Source: a virus. Taken from it: a stretch of DNA of 38,401 nt. This document shows, piece after piece, positions 21,810 through 29,119 of the stretch (positions are counted from its first letter, which is position 1; the number at the start of each line of letters is the position of its first letter). The DNA lies in IMG/VR virus record IMGVR_UViG_3300028802_000041, positions 1 to 38,401 of that record. One strand, given 5' to 3'. The notes under the pieces are model-generated. The model saw only the letters and a program-made list of their open reading frames with translations, ran no database searches and had not been told where the DNA came from. Both the position numbers and the translations under genes were made by a program.

Positions 21810-22205
21810 TTATGGGGGGGGGTTTCCGTTTAGGCGAGGCGGCAGTTTCATGGCAAGCGTGCTTGCCACCAACCTCGCCCTGAGTGTTTGCAGTTCAGCA
21901 ACGTCTTGCTGTTGCCGAGTTACTGGGCTTGAATGCTCCGGGACCACCGGAGCCATCGGTTCAAAATCAGGCTGTCCACATTTGGCAAGTGAGTCGCTCA
22001 CGAACTTCTCGCCATTTGCAATCGCTTCCTCGGCCATCTGCTTGTAGCTGTTCCGTTCGGTGGTCATCTCATCGAGAGCACGGTCCTTGGATGCCATGAG
22101 CAATTTGAAAAGCAACGCAATCGCGGTAATCAAACCAGTTCCCATCACGCCGATGATTCCAATGGCCTCGGCGCTGAAGGTTATGTCAGCGATCAATGGT
22201 TCCAT
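21810..22205 (-). CDS. membrane-anchored coiled-coil protein, 131 aa
   Basis: One N-terminal span (about 14-38, GIIGVMGTGLITAIALLFKLL) is followed by a long charged helix and a proline-rich end. This is the layout of inner-membrane spanin-like or Rz-like proteins, but phage tape-measure chaperones can look similar. The last three codons lie in a run of nine C bases (NPPP), prone to slippage. It overlaps the upstream gene by 20 bases. Confidence 0.55.
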   Translation of the reverse strand: MEPLIADITFSAEAIGIIGVMGTGLITAIALLFKLLMASKDRALDEMTTERNSYKQMAEEAIANGEKFVSDSLAKCGQPDFEPMAPVVPEHSSPVTRQQQDVAELQTLRARLVASTLAMKLPPRLNGNPPP

Positions 22206-22455
22206 TATTTTGGAAATGCTGCTCGATTAACAGGGTCAGACGCTGGCTGGACAAACTCAGCGCCGAAATGCTTAGCGCGTTGCTGCGAAGCAATTCTTCG
22301 TGGCTCTTGACGGTGATTTCAAGAATGGACAGGCGCTTGTCCACGTCCCCGCTGAACTTCACGATGGCGATTAACAGCAGGACAATTTGCACAACTCCGC
22401 TGAGAGTGACGCGAGGATCAAACCACCCCGGTCTATCCTCGTGCGCCTCACGCAT
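22186..22455 (-). CDS. membrane-anchored coiled-coil protein, 89 aa
   Basis: A short polar N-terminus, one span (about 19-36, LSGVVQIVLLLIAIVKF) and a long heptad helix (DKRLSILEITVKSHEELL). This is the first gene of the minus cluster and shares its upstream region with the plus operon beginning near 22572. Spanin-like topology; no lipoprotein partner is adjacent, though lipoproteins are encoded at 24878, 26685 and 27157. Confidence 0.55.
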   Translation of the reverse strand: MREAHEDRPGWFDPRVTLSGVVQIVLLLIAIVKFSGDVDKRLSILEITVKSHEELLRSNALSISALSLSSQRLTLLIEQHFQNNGTIDR

Positions 22456-22535
22456 TAGCTGCCTTGCTCTTGGCCATTGCCCGCCAGTTTAGCAACCCCA
22501 AAACGACATAGCCACCAAATATTTTGCGATTTCAC

Positions 22536-22563
22536 TGGACATTGTGAAACGGTTTCAGCATTG
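22536..22563 (+). promoter_or_regulatory. 28-nt box upstream of the second plus operon (copy 2)
   Basis: TGGACATTGTGAAACGGTTT and the 8 bases after it match the segment at 16272. The core TGAAAC-G-GTTTCA (22545-22557) is a perfect dyad. It lies in the divergent region between the membrane-gene operon and the recombination operon, 9 bases before ATG 22572. A repressor or activator site shared by both operons is likely. Confidence 0.6.
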
Positions 22564-22571
22564 TGGTGGAG

Positions 22572-22748
22572 ATGGAAGCACAACCGAAAAGATTCTGCTG
22601 GTCCGGCTGGGCTGTGGCTCATCTCAACGACGACAACGGATTGGAAATCGACAGCATTTGGCCAACTGAACAACTGGCGGCTGACAGAGCAAAATCACTG
22701 ACCGAAAAGTTCGGACTAATTTACACTCATCAACAATGGCAGATATGA
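22572..22748 (+). CDS. hypothetical protein, 58 aa
   Basis: Starts MEAQPKRFCWSGWAVAHLND. Two in-frame GTG codons at 22563 and 22566 are alternative starts. Small beta-alpha protein with several tryptophans. Its stop overlaps the next ATG (ATGA). First gene of the recombination operon. Function unknown. Confidence 0.55.
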   Translation: MEAQPKRFCWSGWAVAHLNDDNGLEIDSIWPTEQLAADRAKSLTEKFGLIYTHQQWQI

Positions 22749-22882
22749 ATTCCAAAGTTTACTTTTACAAGGGCCGGGAGGCGAGAAAGTTGATTGGACT
22801 AGCCGTCCAAATGGCATTTCTTGGAGTGCTGTTTATGACGCTGGGTGTAGTGCTCTCGATTATGGAGTGGTGGAAGAAATGA
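22745..22882 (+). CDS. 45-aa single-span membrane microprotein
   Basis: ATG 22745 overlaps the preceding stop. A basic N-terminus is followed by one long hydrophobic helix (LIGLAVQMAFLGVLFMTLG and on) and ends WWKK. The stop overlaps the next ATG at 22879. Function unknown. Confidence 0.6.
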   Translation: MNSKVYFYKGREARKLIGLAVQMAFLGVLFMTLGVVLSIMEWWKK

Positions 22883-23115
22883 ACAAGTCCAAAGACATCT
22901 TGAAATATCTGGAATCAAATCCCGGTTGGGTATTGCAACACTGCCGAGGTGTCCGGTCCCATCATTGGTGGTGGTTGAGAAAGACGCCAACAAGCATCGA
23001 GGTTATCAAATGCAACGGCAATGCAGCGCGGGCTGCTGCGTGCGATTTAGTGCCAATGAATAGAGATGGATGGCAACGAGACACAACCTACGTGCTCCGC
23101 AAGAAAGCTTTATGA
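22879..23115 (+). CDS. hypothetical basic protein, 78 aa
   Basis: ATG 22879 is coupled by ATGA on both sides. The product (MNKSKDILKYLESNPGWVLQ) has a helix, a His/Trp-rich segment (RSHHWWWLRK) and a basic end. It lies directly before the ERF gene, and small DNA-binding helpers are common there, but nothing proves that role. Confidence 0.6.
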   Translation: MNKSKDILKYLESNPGWVLQHCRGVRSHHWWWLRKTPTSIEVIKCNGNAARAAACDLVPMNRDGWQRDTTYVLRKKAL

Positions 23116-23840
23116 ACCAACAAGAATTGCAGGTAATGAAAAGTGAAACGGCGGTTATGCCGACGCCGCTGAACCTCCTTCAGTCAGTCCTCGACAAAGG
23201 ATTGACCAAAGACAATGCCGACGCGGTGGACAAGATTTGCCTCATGGTGGAACGAATGCAGGCCAAGGACGCCGAGAGACAGTTTGCCGCCGACTTCTGT
23301 GCGCTCCAAGCCGAGTTACCAGCAGTCCAGGCGACCCAGGCGGTCCCGAATAACGATGGCAGCGTCAGGTTTAAGTTCGCCCCATATACCTCGATCATGG
23401 CTCAGGTTCAGCCATTCTTGACCAAGCACGGCTTCAGCATTCGATTCAGCAGCAAGACCGAAGAAAGCCGGATAACCATGGTCTGCACTCTCATGCATGT
23501 CTCAGGACACTCAGTGTCGAACGAGTTCACGGTCAGGACGGGCAAGGGGCCTCCGGGTAGCTCAGAGTCGCAGGCGGACGGTTCCGCTGCGTCCTACGCC
23601 CAACGTGGCGCATTATGCGATGCTCTGAACATCTGCGTAAGGACAGATACAGACGCCCGGCTGGAAGGTGCCAAGATCACACCGGCACAGGCTGAATCAC
23701 TGGAGCAGAGAGTAAAGGACACCGGTTCAAACTACGGAGCGTTCCTGCGGTTTGCTCAAGCTGCATCCTTCGCTGATATAAAGGCGTCCATGTATTCAGT
23801 TCTGGACGAGTCTCTTAGGAAGAAAGAGAAGGTATCGTGA
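23112..23840 (+). CDS. erf: ERF-family single-strand annealing protein
   Basis: ERF-type proteins anneal complementary single strands during phage recombination and genome circularisation. ATG 23112 overlaps the preceding stop and gives 242 residues. The core contains FAADFCALQAELPAVQAT, FKFAPYTSIMAQVQPFLTKHGFSI and SYAQRGALCDALNI, the helix, Y-x-SI and R-GA-L-NI signatures of the ERF superfamily. The next gene is a YqaJ-type exonuclease, the usual partner. C-terminal residues form a helical tail typical of the family. Confidence 0.88.
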   Translation: MNQQELQVMKSETAVMPTPLNLLQSVLDKGLTKDNADAVDKICLMVERMQAKDAERQFAADFCALQAELPAVQATQAVPNNDGSVRFKFAPYTSIMAQVQPFLTKHGFSIRFSSKTEESRITMVCTLMHVSGHSVSNEFTVRTGKGPPGSSESQADGSAASYAQRGALCDALNICVRTDTDARLEGAKITPAQAESLEQRVKDTGSNYGAFLRFAQAASFADIKASMYSVLDESLRKKEKVS

Positions 23841-24529
23841 TTGTCAGCAAATCAGCGTCAGGCACCCAAGGTTGGATAGAGGAGAGGTCCGGAGTCTTAA
23901 GCGCGTCTGAACTCGGCGAACTGGTGAAGCTCGATTTCTCGCTTAGGCAAGGCGAAGGCGTGCAAACACTGCTGGCTCGCAAGCTGGCAGAGAAATGGGC
24001 AGGTCCGCTCACCTCAACCGGAGGTGGTGGATTCGCTGGAAGCTGGGCAATGGAACAGGGGCAGATATTAGAAACACAAGCTGTTCCGTGGCTGGAGTTT
24101 GCCCATGGAGTAACCGTGGAACGCCCTGGATTCCTAATGACTGACGACAAGACCTTTGGAGCGACGCCCGATGGCATCATCGGAGGCGATACCGGATTGG
24201 AGATTAAATGCTTCCAACCTGTAAACCATGTGCGGACGCTGCTCGATGGCGAAGTTCCACGTGAACACCTAGCCCAGATTCACGGCGGCCTCTATGTGAC
24301 AGGCTTCCAAAAATGGCAGTTCTTGGCGTACAACCGGTCATTTCCCAAGCTGTTGCTGACTGTAGAGAGGGATGAGGAGATATGCGCTAGAATCGCCTCT
24401 GCGGTCGATTGGTTTAATGAGTACCTAGATAAGTCATATGCCCGACTGGTGGACATGAACGGAGGCGAACCCCCCAAGCGCGAACCCATGCAATTTGCGA
24501 GTGATTACGTGAGCGAGCTTCCGACATGA
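23837..24529 (+). CDS. YqaJ/lambda-exonuclease-like recombinase
   Basis: A PD-(D/E)XK exonuclease that resects double-stranded ends for the annealing protein. GTG 23837 overlaps the ERF stop (GTGA). The 230-residue protein has SASELGELV near the N-terminus, ATPDGII (about 112-118) and GLEIKC (about 119-124), giving the D...ExK set, then HLAQIHGGLYVTG, the Q motif of the family. It forms a two-component recombination pair with the preceding gene. Confidence 0.88.
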   Translation: MIVSKSASGTQGWIEERSGVLSASELGELVKLDFSLRQGEGVQTLLARKLAEKWAGPLTSTGGGGFAGSWAMEQGQILETQAVPWLEFAHGVTVERPGFLMTDDKTFGATPDGIIGGDTGLEIKCFQPVNHVRTLLDGEVPREHLAQIHGGLYVTGFQKWQFLAYNRSFPKLLLTVERDEEICARIASAVDWFNEYLDKSYARLVDMNGGEPPKREPMQFASDYVSELPT

Positions 24530-24666
24530 ACGATATGCTGGAAATATTGAAATTCATATTCTCGTCGTTCTGGGTATGGTTGGGAACTGTGATCCTGTTT
24601 GGCGCAATAGCTGAAGGCATAGGTGGCATAATTCGAATCACTATCAACTGCCGAAAAGACAAGTAA
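24526..24666 (+). CDS. 46-aa single-span membrane microprotein
   Basis: ATG 24526 overlaps the exonuclease stop. One hydrophobic segment (FSSFWVWLGTVILFGAIAEG) and a short basic tail (NCRKDK). The next gene begins 2 bases after its stop. Function unknown. Confidence 0.6.
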   Translation: MNDMLEILKFIFSSFWVWLGTVILFGAIAEGIGGIIRITINCRKDK

Positions 24667-24668
24667 TT

Positions 24669-24881
24669 ATGAGCATAGAACCGATCATAGCCTACGCGAA
24701 GGCGCGCCGGGAACGACTTCGCAGTGTCAGGCCAGAGCCGCACAACGAAGCGGCCAATGAAGCGGCCATCGAAGAGCTTCGCCTAATCATCGTCTTGGGC
24801 GAGGGTTTACTGAAACAAGAGGCCATGATAAACCGTGTGCTGCTGCCGCACACCGAGTATCGGATAGAAGATTGGGAATGA
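24669..24881 (+). CDS. hypothetical helical protein, 70 aa
   Basis: Starts MSIEPIIAYAKARRERLRSV, with basic and then acidic helices and an EYRIEDWE end. No motif. Its stop overlaps the next ATG at 24878 (ATGA). Confidence 0.6.
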   Translation: MSIEPIIAYAKARRERLRSVRPEPHNEAANEAAIEELRLIIVLGEGLLKQEAMINRVLLPHTEYRIEDWE

Positions 24882-25363
24882 AGATTTTACTTGCAACTTT
24901 GGGCGCGTCCCCCATGCTTTTTGAAAGGGTGTCGCTGTTCGATACCGAGCACAGCGCCGAAACAAAAACAAGGTCCCCCGCGCATTGGGAGTTGCGACCT
25001 TACGTTGCAATGGTCGGAGAAAAAGGCGCGCTAAATAAATGTCCGACGGGTCGCCCTTCAATCACCTCGTCTAATGGGGGGTTGGGGGGTCATGCCTTAT
25101 TCCGACTCTTTTCCTTTCTTCTCCTATTCTTTCTAACCCTTCAGTTGGTTGGATGCTCGGATAAACGCACTCGAATAGTTGAGTTGGGCGACGGCAAGTA
25201 TCAGGTCGAACAGAAAGGTTATGACGGAGACTGGTATGAAGATTGGTTTCCGAGTGCTTCACCATTCAAAACCATTGAAGAGGCGAGAGCCTTTCGTCAC
25301 GAGGTAGAAAAGGCCTACTGGATTCGCGACAAACAAAATTCGCATAGGAAGGTTGTGGAATGA
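24878..25363 (+). CDS. putative lipoprotein with uncertain start
   Basis: The C-terminal part is convincing: a hydrophobic stretch ending LQLVGC (a lipobox, near residues 88-93 from ATG 24878), then a soluble domain with DGKYQVEQKGYDGDWYEDWF. If so, the mature lipoprotein begins at that Cys. The 75 or so residues before it would be atypical for a signal peptide, so the true start may be TTG 25082 or another codon just before the hydrophobic stretch, behind a G-rich tract. The first half would then be noncoding. The stop overlaps the next gene by ATGA. Confidence 0.5.
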   Translation: MKILLATLGASPMLFERVSLFDTEHSAETKTRSPAHWELRPYVAMVGEKGALNKCPTGRPSITSSNGGLGGHALFRLFSFLLLFFLTLQLVGCSDKRTRIVELGDGKYQVEQKGYDGDWYEDWFPSASPFKTIEEARAFRHEVEKAYWIRDKQNSHRKVVE

Positions 25364-25557
25364 AACTCTCCACCGAGATGCGGGCAAAGTATCAGGGGCG
25401 GGTCGGCGGAAAGATGCGCCACGGATATTTGGATGTTCTTTTATTGTGCGATTTGGTTGACGACTTGGAAAACCTATTGGTCCGGTATCAAGGATGTCTT
25501 CATACGGAGGATCAGAACGCCATTCAAAACAGGTTGGCGCTTTTGGACACCAGATAA
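25360..25557 (+). CDS. hypothetical protein, 65 aa
   Basis: Helical product (MKLSTEMRAKYQGRVGGKMRH...) coupled by ATGA to the gene before it. The next gene begins 3 bases after its stop. No family recognised. Confidence 0.6.
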   Translation: MKLSTEMRAKYQGRVGGKMRHGYLDVLLLCDLVDDLENLLVRYQGCLHTEDQNAIQNRLALLDTR

Positions 25558-25560
25558 CCA

Positions 25561-25911
25561 ATGCCACGTTGGACACAAGATGATCTCAAAGCCTTTCTCA
25601 AACGACGCGCTTCGGCTGGAGTTAGACTACCTCCCGCCGAGCCTGAACGTCAGGATGCGCCAACATTGGAGCAAACAGTACAGGGAGAAACAAAAAGCGC
25701 TGGACGCCCTGTCGTGCGCTTTATATTCCATCGCCAAAAGTTACTCGACAGGGACAACGCCTTCGCCGGAGTCAAAGATTTATTGGACGGCTTACGACAC
25801 GCTTCTCTTATACAGGGGGATACTGAGTCGGAGATAGATTTACAAGTCGAACAAGTGAAGGTCGCACACCGTAAAGAGCAAAAAACCGTTGTGGAAATTA
25901 AGTATCCTTGA
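25561..25911 (+). CDS. RusA-like Holliday junction resolvase, motifs split over two frames
   Basis: RusA-family enzymes resolve Holliday junctions using conserved aspartates. The C-terminal half of this 116-residue reading has LLDRDNAFAGVKDLLDGL and IDLQVEQVK, the expected catalytic D-x-D-N and VEQ region. The typical N-terminal RusA motif (LPPSLNVRMRQHWSKQYREK) is instead in the +2 frame of the same DNA, from ATG 25579 to about 25720. Joining the two needs a -1 shift near 25700-25715, and the distance between motifs (about 38 residues) is short, so a small deletion may also have occurred. The continuous reading may still be a natural short variant. Frame damage, sequence error and overlapping coding are all open. 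Confidence 0.6.
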   Translation: MPRWTQDDLKAFLKRRASAGVRLPPAEPERQDAPTLEQTVQGETKSAGRPVVRFIFHRQKLLDRDNAFAGVKDLLDGLRHASLIQGDTESEIDLQVEQVKVAHRKEQKTVVEIKYP

Positions 25912-25942
25912 CTCTAAAGCCGATTCAGTATTATAGCTAGAT

Positions 25943-26119
25943 ATGGCCAAAACAATACCACCAGAGGTAAGCAAGTGGATGAGTCAACTTGGGAAGGTCG
26001 GCGGATCGTCCAAGAGCGAAGCGAAACTTCGAGCACGGGCAAGGAATGCAAAGCTTGGCGGATGGCCCAAGGGAAGGCCGCGTAAGCTCAAGAAATTCGA
26101 TTTAGATTCTGACGTGTGA
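25943..26119 (+). CDS. 58-aa basic protein with AT-hook-like end
   Basis: The product (MAKTIPPEVSKWMSQLGKVGG...) ends with GGWPKGRPRKLKK, a GRP-type AT-hook-like basic patch, within the pattern of small phage proteins 'KxGGxxKSxxKxxAxRxN...GGRPRK'. DNA binding is likely. The stop overlaps the GTG of the next gene (26116). Confidence 0.65.
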   Translation: MAKTIPPEVSKWMSQLGKVGGSSKSEAKLRARARNAKLGGWPKGRPRKLKKFDLDSDV

Positions 26120-26688
26120 TCCCACTCTTTGAGTATGGCGGTAAAAGCTGGACATGTCTTGGCCTGCCAATGTCGCAGAACCGACTTGCGCTGCCTACGT
26201 GGTCCTACGCGATGGAGAAATATCCACCTACGACCATTGTGGAGCTAGGGACCGATTGCGGTGGGTTTACATGCGCTCTGGGAGTCCATGCCTGGCGGAT
26301 CAAGGCACAGATTCACACGTTCAATTTGAATCCAGCGCCTACGAGTGCATTCCTGCCGCTGTCCGACCTCCTGCCGATTGCGTTCCATGTCGGGGATTGT
26401 TTTGACCCTGCGGTCACGCAGAAGATTGCCGACTATATCCGGGTGCCTGGGATTACATACGTTCTCTGCGATGCTGGTGACAAGCCCAGGGAGTTCAATC
26501 TGTTTTCACAATACCTCAAACCCGGTGATGTCATTGCCGCCCACGATTATTACGTTGATAGCAAATGGTGGGGATGGGGTGAGATTAGTAAACATCAGGT
26601 TGTAGAGGCAGTGGAGGCTAACAATCTGGTTCCATTCTTTCAGGAGCATTTCGATACGGCTGGCTGGCTGGCTTACAAGAAACAATGA
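26116..26688 (+). CDS. class I methyltransferase-like protein (CmcI type)
   Basis: GTG 26116 overlaps the preceding stop. The 190-residue protein has VELGTDCGGFT at about 42-52 (SAM motif I), a strand ITYVLCDAGDKP (about 114-125) that aligns with the catalytic or metal-binding region, and AHDYY later. This resembles CmcI/rhamnosyl-O-methyltransferase-type enzymes acting on sugars. It is related in type to the truncated enzyme at 1-430. Substrate unknown. Confidence 0.7.
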   Translation: MIPLFEYGGKSWTCLGLPMSQNRLALPTWSYAMEKYPPTTIVELGTDCGGFTCALGVHAWRIKAQIHTFNLNPAPTSAFLPLSDLLPIAFHVGDCFDPAVTQKIADYIRVPGITYVLCDAGDKPREFNLFSQYLKPGDVIAAHDYYVDSKWWGWGEISKHQVVEAVEANNLVPFFQEHFDTAGWLAYKKQ

Positions 26689-26981
26689 ACATTATGAAGA
26701 CGCTATTAACTGCGGTATTATTGCTCCTTACCGGATGCACGAGCTTCCACGTTCGACAATCGGACGCCAGAACTGACCGGACGGTGACATCGGATCTAAC
26801 CGCAATGGCATGGTTCTCATCGGCTCAACACTTGGAGAAACTCAAAGCTCTCCAGACAGAGAAAACACAGAGCTTTGGCACATCGTCCTTCGAGCAGCAG
26901 GGCGCGACTAATATCGTCGCGATGCTGCAAGCGTTGTCCAACCTCCTGGGGATGATGGCTCAGGCAGCGGCAAAGCCATGA
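26685..26981 (+). CDS. small lipoprotein, 98 aa
   Basis: A type II signal peptide is clear: MNIMKTLLTAVLLLLTGC with lipobox LTGC and Cys18. The mature part is polar and Gln/Thr-rich. It could be an outer-membrane spanin-like protein or a surface exclusion lipoprotein. ATGA overlaps at both ends. Confidence 0.7.
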   Translation: MNIMKTLLTAVLLLLTGCTSFHVRQSDARTDRTVTSDLTAMAWFSSAQHLEKLKALQTEKTQSFGTSSFEQQGATNIVAMLQALSNLLGMMAQAAAKP

Positions 26982-27160
26982 ACAAGTCCAAAGCAGGCAT
27001 TGCGGAGGATGACCTGGAGTGCTGGGAGTATCTTAGTAAGGACAACTGTACAGACGGCGAGCTTAACTCCATCATTGGAACAGCAGGTTGGGAATTGGTA
27101 GCCGTGACTCTCAGTGAATACAACAATCGGCGGTTCTACTTCAAACGAAAGGTAAAATGA
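26978..27160 (+). CDS. DUF4177-like small protein, 60 aa
   Basis: The C-terminal pattern GWELVAVTLSEYNNRRFYFKRK is typical of the DUF4177 group (WELV...FKR). It is soluble, acidic at the start and basic at the end. Coupled on both sides by ATGA. Function of the group is unknown. Confidence 0.6.
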   Translation: MNKSKAGIAEDDLECWEYLSKDNCTDGELNSIIGTAGWELVAVTLSEYNNRRFYFKRKVK

Positions 27161-27450
27161 AAATACTGATTAGCATGGTGTTCTTCGCATTAACGGTTGG
27201 TTGCGCAACATCAGCGCCACCCAACGGAACGAAATCAACGACAGCCTACGTCTCGATAGACGAGGTGTATCCCGTGTTCGCGTTGCAGAAAGCAGGCAAC
27301 CCGGCCAACGTGAAGATTCCCGCAACCAAGGACCAAGTTGCGCGGTGGAAAGCTGCGGCTGCGGCATATGCTCAAGCGCAGAAAGAAATTGAAGAAGCGG
27401 TGAATCATTACGAGCCGCTCGCCATCAAAAACAAGAAAGGAACAAAATGA
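27157..27450 (+). CDS. small lipoprotein, 97 aa
   Basis: The signal sequence MKILISMVFFALTVGC has lipobox TVGC with Cys16. A beta part (YVSIDEVYPVFALQKAG) and an Ala/Gln/Glu helix follow. Lies between a DUF4177-like gene and a helical protein, coupled to both. Surface role likely, partner unknown. Confidence 0.65.
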   Translation: MKILISMVFFALTVGCATSAPPNGTKSTTAYVSIDEVYPVFALQKAGNPANVKIPATKDQVARWKAAAAAYAQAQKEIEEAVNHYEPLAIKNKKGTK

Positions 27451-27776
27451 TCAACCCATACATGCCGTATTACATGCCGAAATCTCCGAGCCAGTTTGTG
27501 CAAACAGCCGCACACGTTCAGGTCGTTTTGGATCAATTCAAAGCGGAGATAAAAGCCATCCAATCAAGCGGCCAGGTGGCTCAACGTGCTCTAGATGCGT
27601 CCAAGGACGTGCTTATCCAGCTTCATCCTGACCTCGCGGCAGATATTGATCAGATCGAGATGTTTGCACAGGAGGTAGGCGTATCATCCGGGGAGGCTGA
27701 CAGTCTTATTGATCTTCAAAACCAATATTACAGTGCTCTACCTTACGACATCAAACAGGTCGTGCCTGCTCCATAA
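27447..27776 (+). CDS. hypothetical helical protein, 109 aa
   Basis: Begins MINPYMPYYMPKSPSQFVQT and is otherwise helical (VQVVLDQFKAEIKAIQSSG). No signal sequence. Coupled to the lipoprotein gene by ATGA. Function unknown. Confidence 0.65.
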   Translation: MINPYMPYYMPKSPSQFVQTAAHVQVVLDQFKAEIKAIQSSGQVAQRALDASKDVLIQLHPDLAADIDQIEMFAQEVGVSSGEADSLIDLQNQYYSALPYDIKQVVPAP

Positions 27777-27815
27777 AAAGCCGAACGACCAAACTGAGCC
27801 ACAGCCTGAAAAATC

Positions 27816-28190
27816 ATGAGCACGGAAAACCAACCTGAATCCCCGCCAGCAAAACTAGAGTTCACATTCTGCGCCCGCTGCGGTGTCGAGATGAACCCAA
27901 AGCATGATGCGTCTGCGCCCATGCAAACGAGATTTTCCAAACTGGCCGAAGAACAAACTCTTCGGATTGAGCGTATCAATGACCGCGTAGCAGTCCGCGT
28001 CCGGCAATGCGCCGATGGCGTCGTGACGCGAGATGTGATGGTGGACGGATTTACTTACACCCCGCATGTAAGTGAGAACTGGATCGCTACGAATCTCGCT
28101 CACATCATCGAAATCGTGGCTGGAAAACTACGCGAAGCTCACATGGGGATGGGGCAATGGGTGAACGAATCGAACTTCCTGCGAGGATGA
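27816..28190 (+). CDS. hypothetical protein with CxRC knuckle, 124 aa
   Basis: An N-terminal disordered segment leads to FCARCGVEM, half of a zinc knuckle, and then helical and beta parts (RINDRVAVRVRQCADGVVTR). No second Cys pair is evident. It is separated from the previous gene by 39 bases without clear signals. Its stop overlaps ATG 28187. Confidence 0.6.
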   Translation: MSTENQPESPPAKLEFTFCARCGVEMNPKHDASAPMQTRFSKLAEEQTLRIERINDRVAVRVRQCADGVVTRDVMVDGFTYTPHVSENWIATNLAHIIEIVAGKLREAHMGMGQWVNESNFLRG

Positions 28191-28372
28191 ACAATCTCCC
28201 GGCACAAAGGGCTGAGAGGCCGCCGGGCCAAGTGGTAAAGTGCTTCGAGTGTGGTGGCATCCACGAACCAAACGGCGCGAGAAGCGACTGCATTCGGCAT
28301 TGGAAACGGCGGGCGCTAGAAGCCGAAAACAAACTGCTGGTGAACAGCGTCTATGGCACGAAAGAAGCCTAA
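28187..28372 (+). CDS. zinc-knuckle protein, 61 aa
   Basis: ATG 28187 overlaps the previous stop (ATGA) and has GCGAGG just before it. The product contains VVKCFECGGIHEPNGARSDC followed by a basic helix (RHWKRRALEAEN), similar to CCHC-like knuckles. An upstream ATG at 28157 is an alternative. Nucleic-acid binding is plausible. Confidence 0.6.
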   Translation: MNNLPAQRAERPPGQVVKCFECGGIHEPNGARSDCIRHWKRRALEAENKLLVNSVYGTKEA

Positions 28373-28396
28373 CGACAAAGCTCAACAACCCGGCCA

Positions 28397-29119
28397 ATGA
28401 AAGCTGACGACTGCAACGGGAATGTAAAGGCCGGGTTCGGTGCAGCGAATGGTTCGGCCGGAGCCTCGATGAACGACGGGGAGGAAATCAATCTCAGCGC
28501 CAAGCATGATGCTGAGTCGGGCGAGTACGAGCGTTATTTCACAATCAACGAAGGAAGCGTTGTCCTTGATTTGGGAGCTCACGTGGGCCACTTCTCGGAA
28601 GTGGCCCATCGAAAGGGCGCATTCGTCATCGCCTTTGAACCGCACCCGATAAACTTAAAGTGGCTGAATCGGCGTATGCCTTGCCAAAACACCATCGTCG
28701 TGAATGGGGCGGCTTGGGACAAGAACGAACTCTTGAAGCTTCACGAGTGCCCGCTGAACTCCGGTGCTCACTCGCTATTCAAGCATGACCAATGTTCAGA
28801 TGTGGAATACACCGTGGTCTGTTACGACATTGGCGAGTTCATCGGCCTGTTTCATCTGAAGCCGGACTTTATTAAAGTGGACACTGAGGGGGCTGAATAC
28901 AGGATACTATCGAGCCTGTTTCAGCGCGGCATACGCACGAGCATGGCCATCGAATGCCATAGCGCGGACCTTTATTCGTCATGCAGAGCCGTCGCTGAGG
29001 CGAACTCCATGACTTGGTTGCCAAACGAGGTGCACGTAGGAGTCTGCTACTGTTTCCCGAAACAGCAAAGGCATCGGATTACCTTGCCCCGCGTCTGCGA
29101 TTTTCAGAGCCAGTCATAA
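28397..29119 (+). CDS. FkbM-family methyltransferase
   Basis: The 240-residue protein contains VVLDLGAHVGHFSEVA at about 54-69 (SAM motif I), AFEPHP (the acidic ribose-binding strand) and DFIKVDTEGAEYRILSSL at about 156-173, the signature of FkbM methyltransferases. These O-methylate sugars or small molecules in the cytoplasm. The first 45 residues are polar and probably flexible. It ends the plus operon and overlaps the convergent beta-helix gene by 41 bases. Confidence 0.82.
   Translation: MKADDCNGNVKAGFGAANGSAGASMNDGEEINLSAKHDAESGEYERYFTINEGSVVLDLGAHVGHFSEVAHRKGAFVIAFEPHPINLKWLNRRMPCQNTIVVNGAAWDKNELLKLHECPLNSGAHSLFKHDQCSDVEYTVVCYDIGEFIGLFHLKPDFIKVDTEGAEYRILSSLFQRGIRTSMAIECHSADLYSSCRAVAEANSMTWLPNEVHVGVCYCFPKQQRHRITLPRVCDFQSQS

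Noticed and set aside
21281-22455. Confident assignment of holin, spanin and endolysin
   Set aside because: Topologies fit, but no catalytic lysis enzyme is present and several unrelated membrane proteins have the same layout, so only candidates are named.
22455-22673. 72-residue minus ORF upstream of the membrane cluster
   Set aside because: It is antisense to the 28-nt box and the 58-residue gene, and the protein has no domain-like pattern.
25071-25095. G-quadruplex control element at the GGGGGG-TT-GGGGGG tract
   Set aside because: Only two G runs are present, which is not enough for an intramolecular quadruplex.
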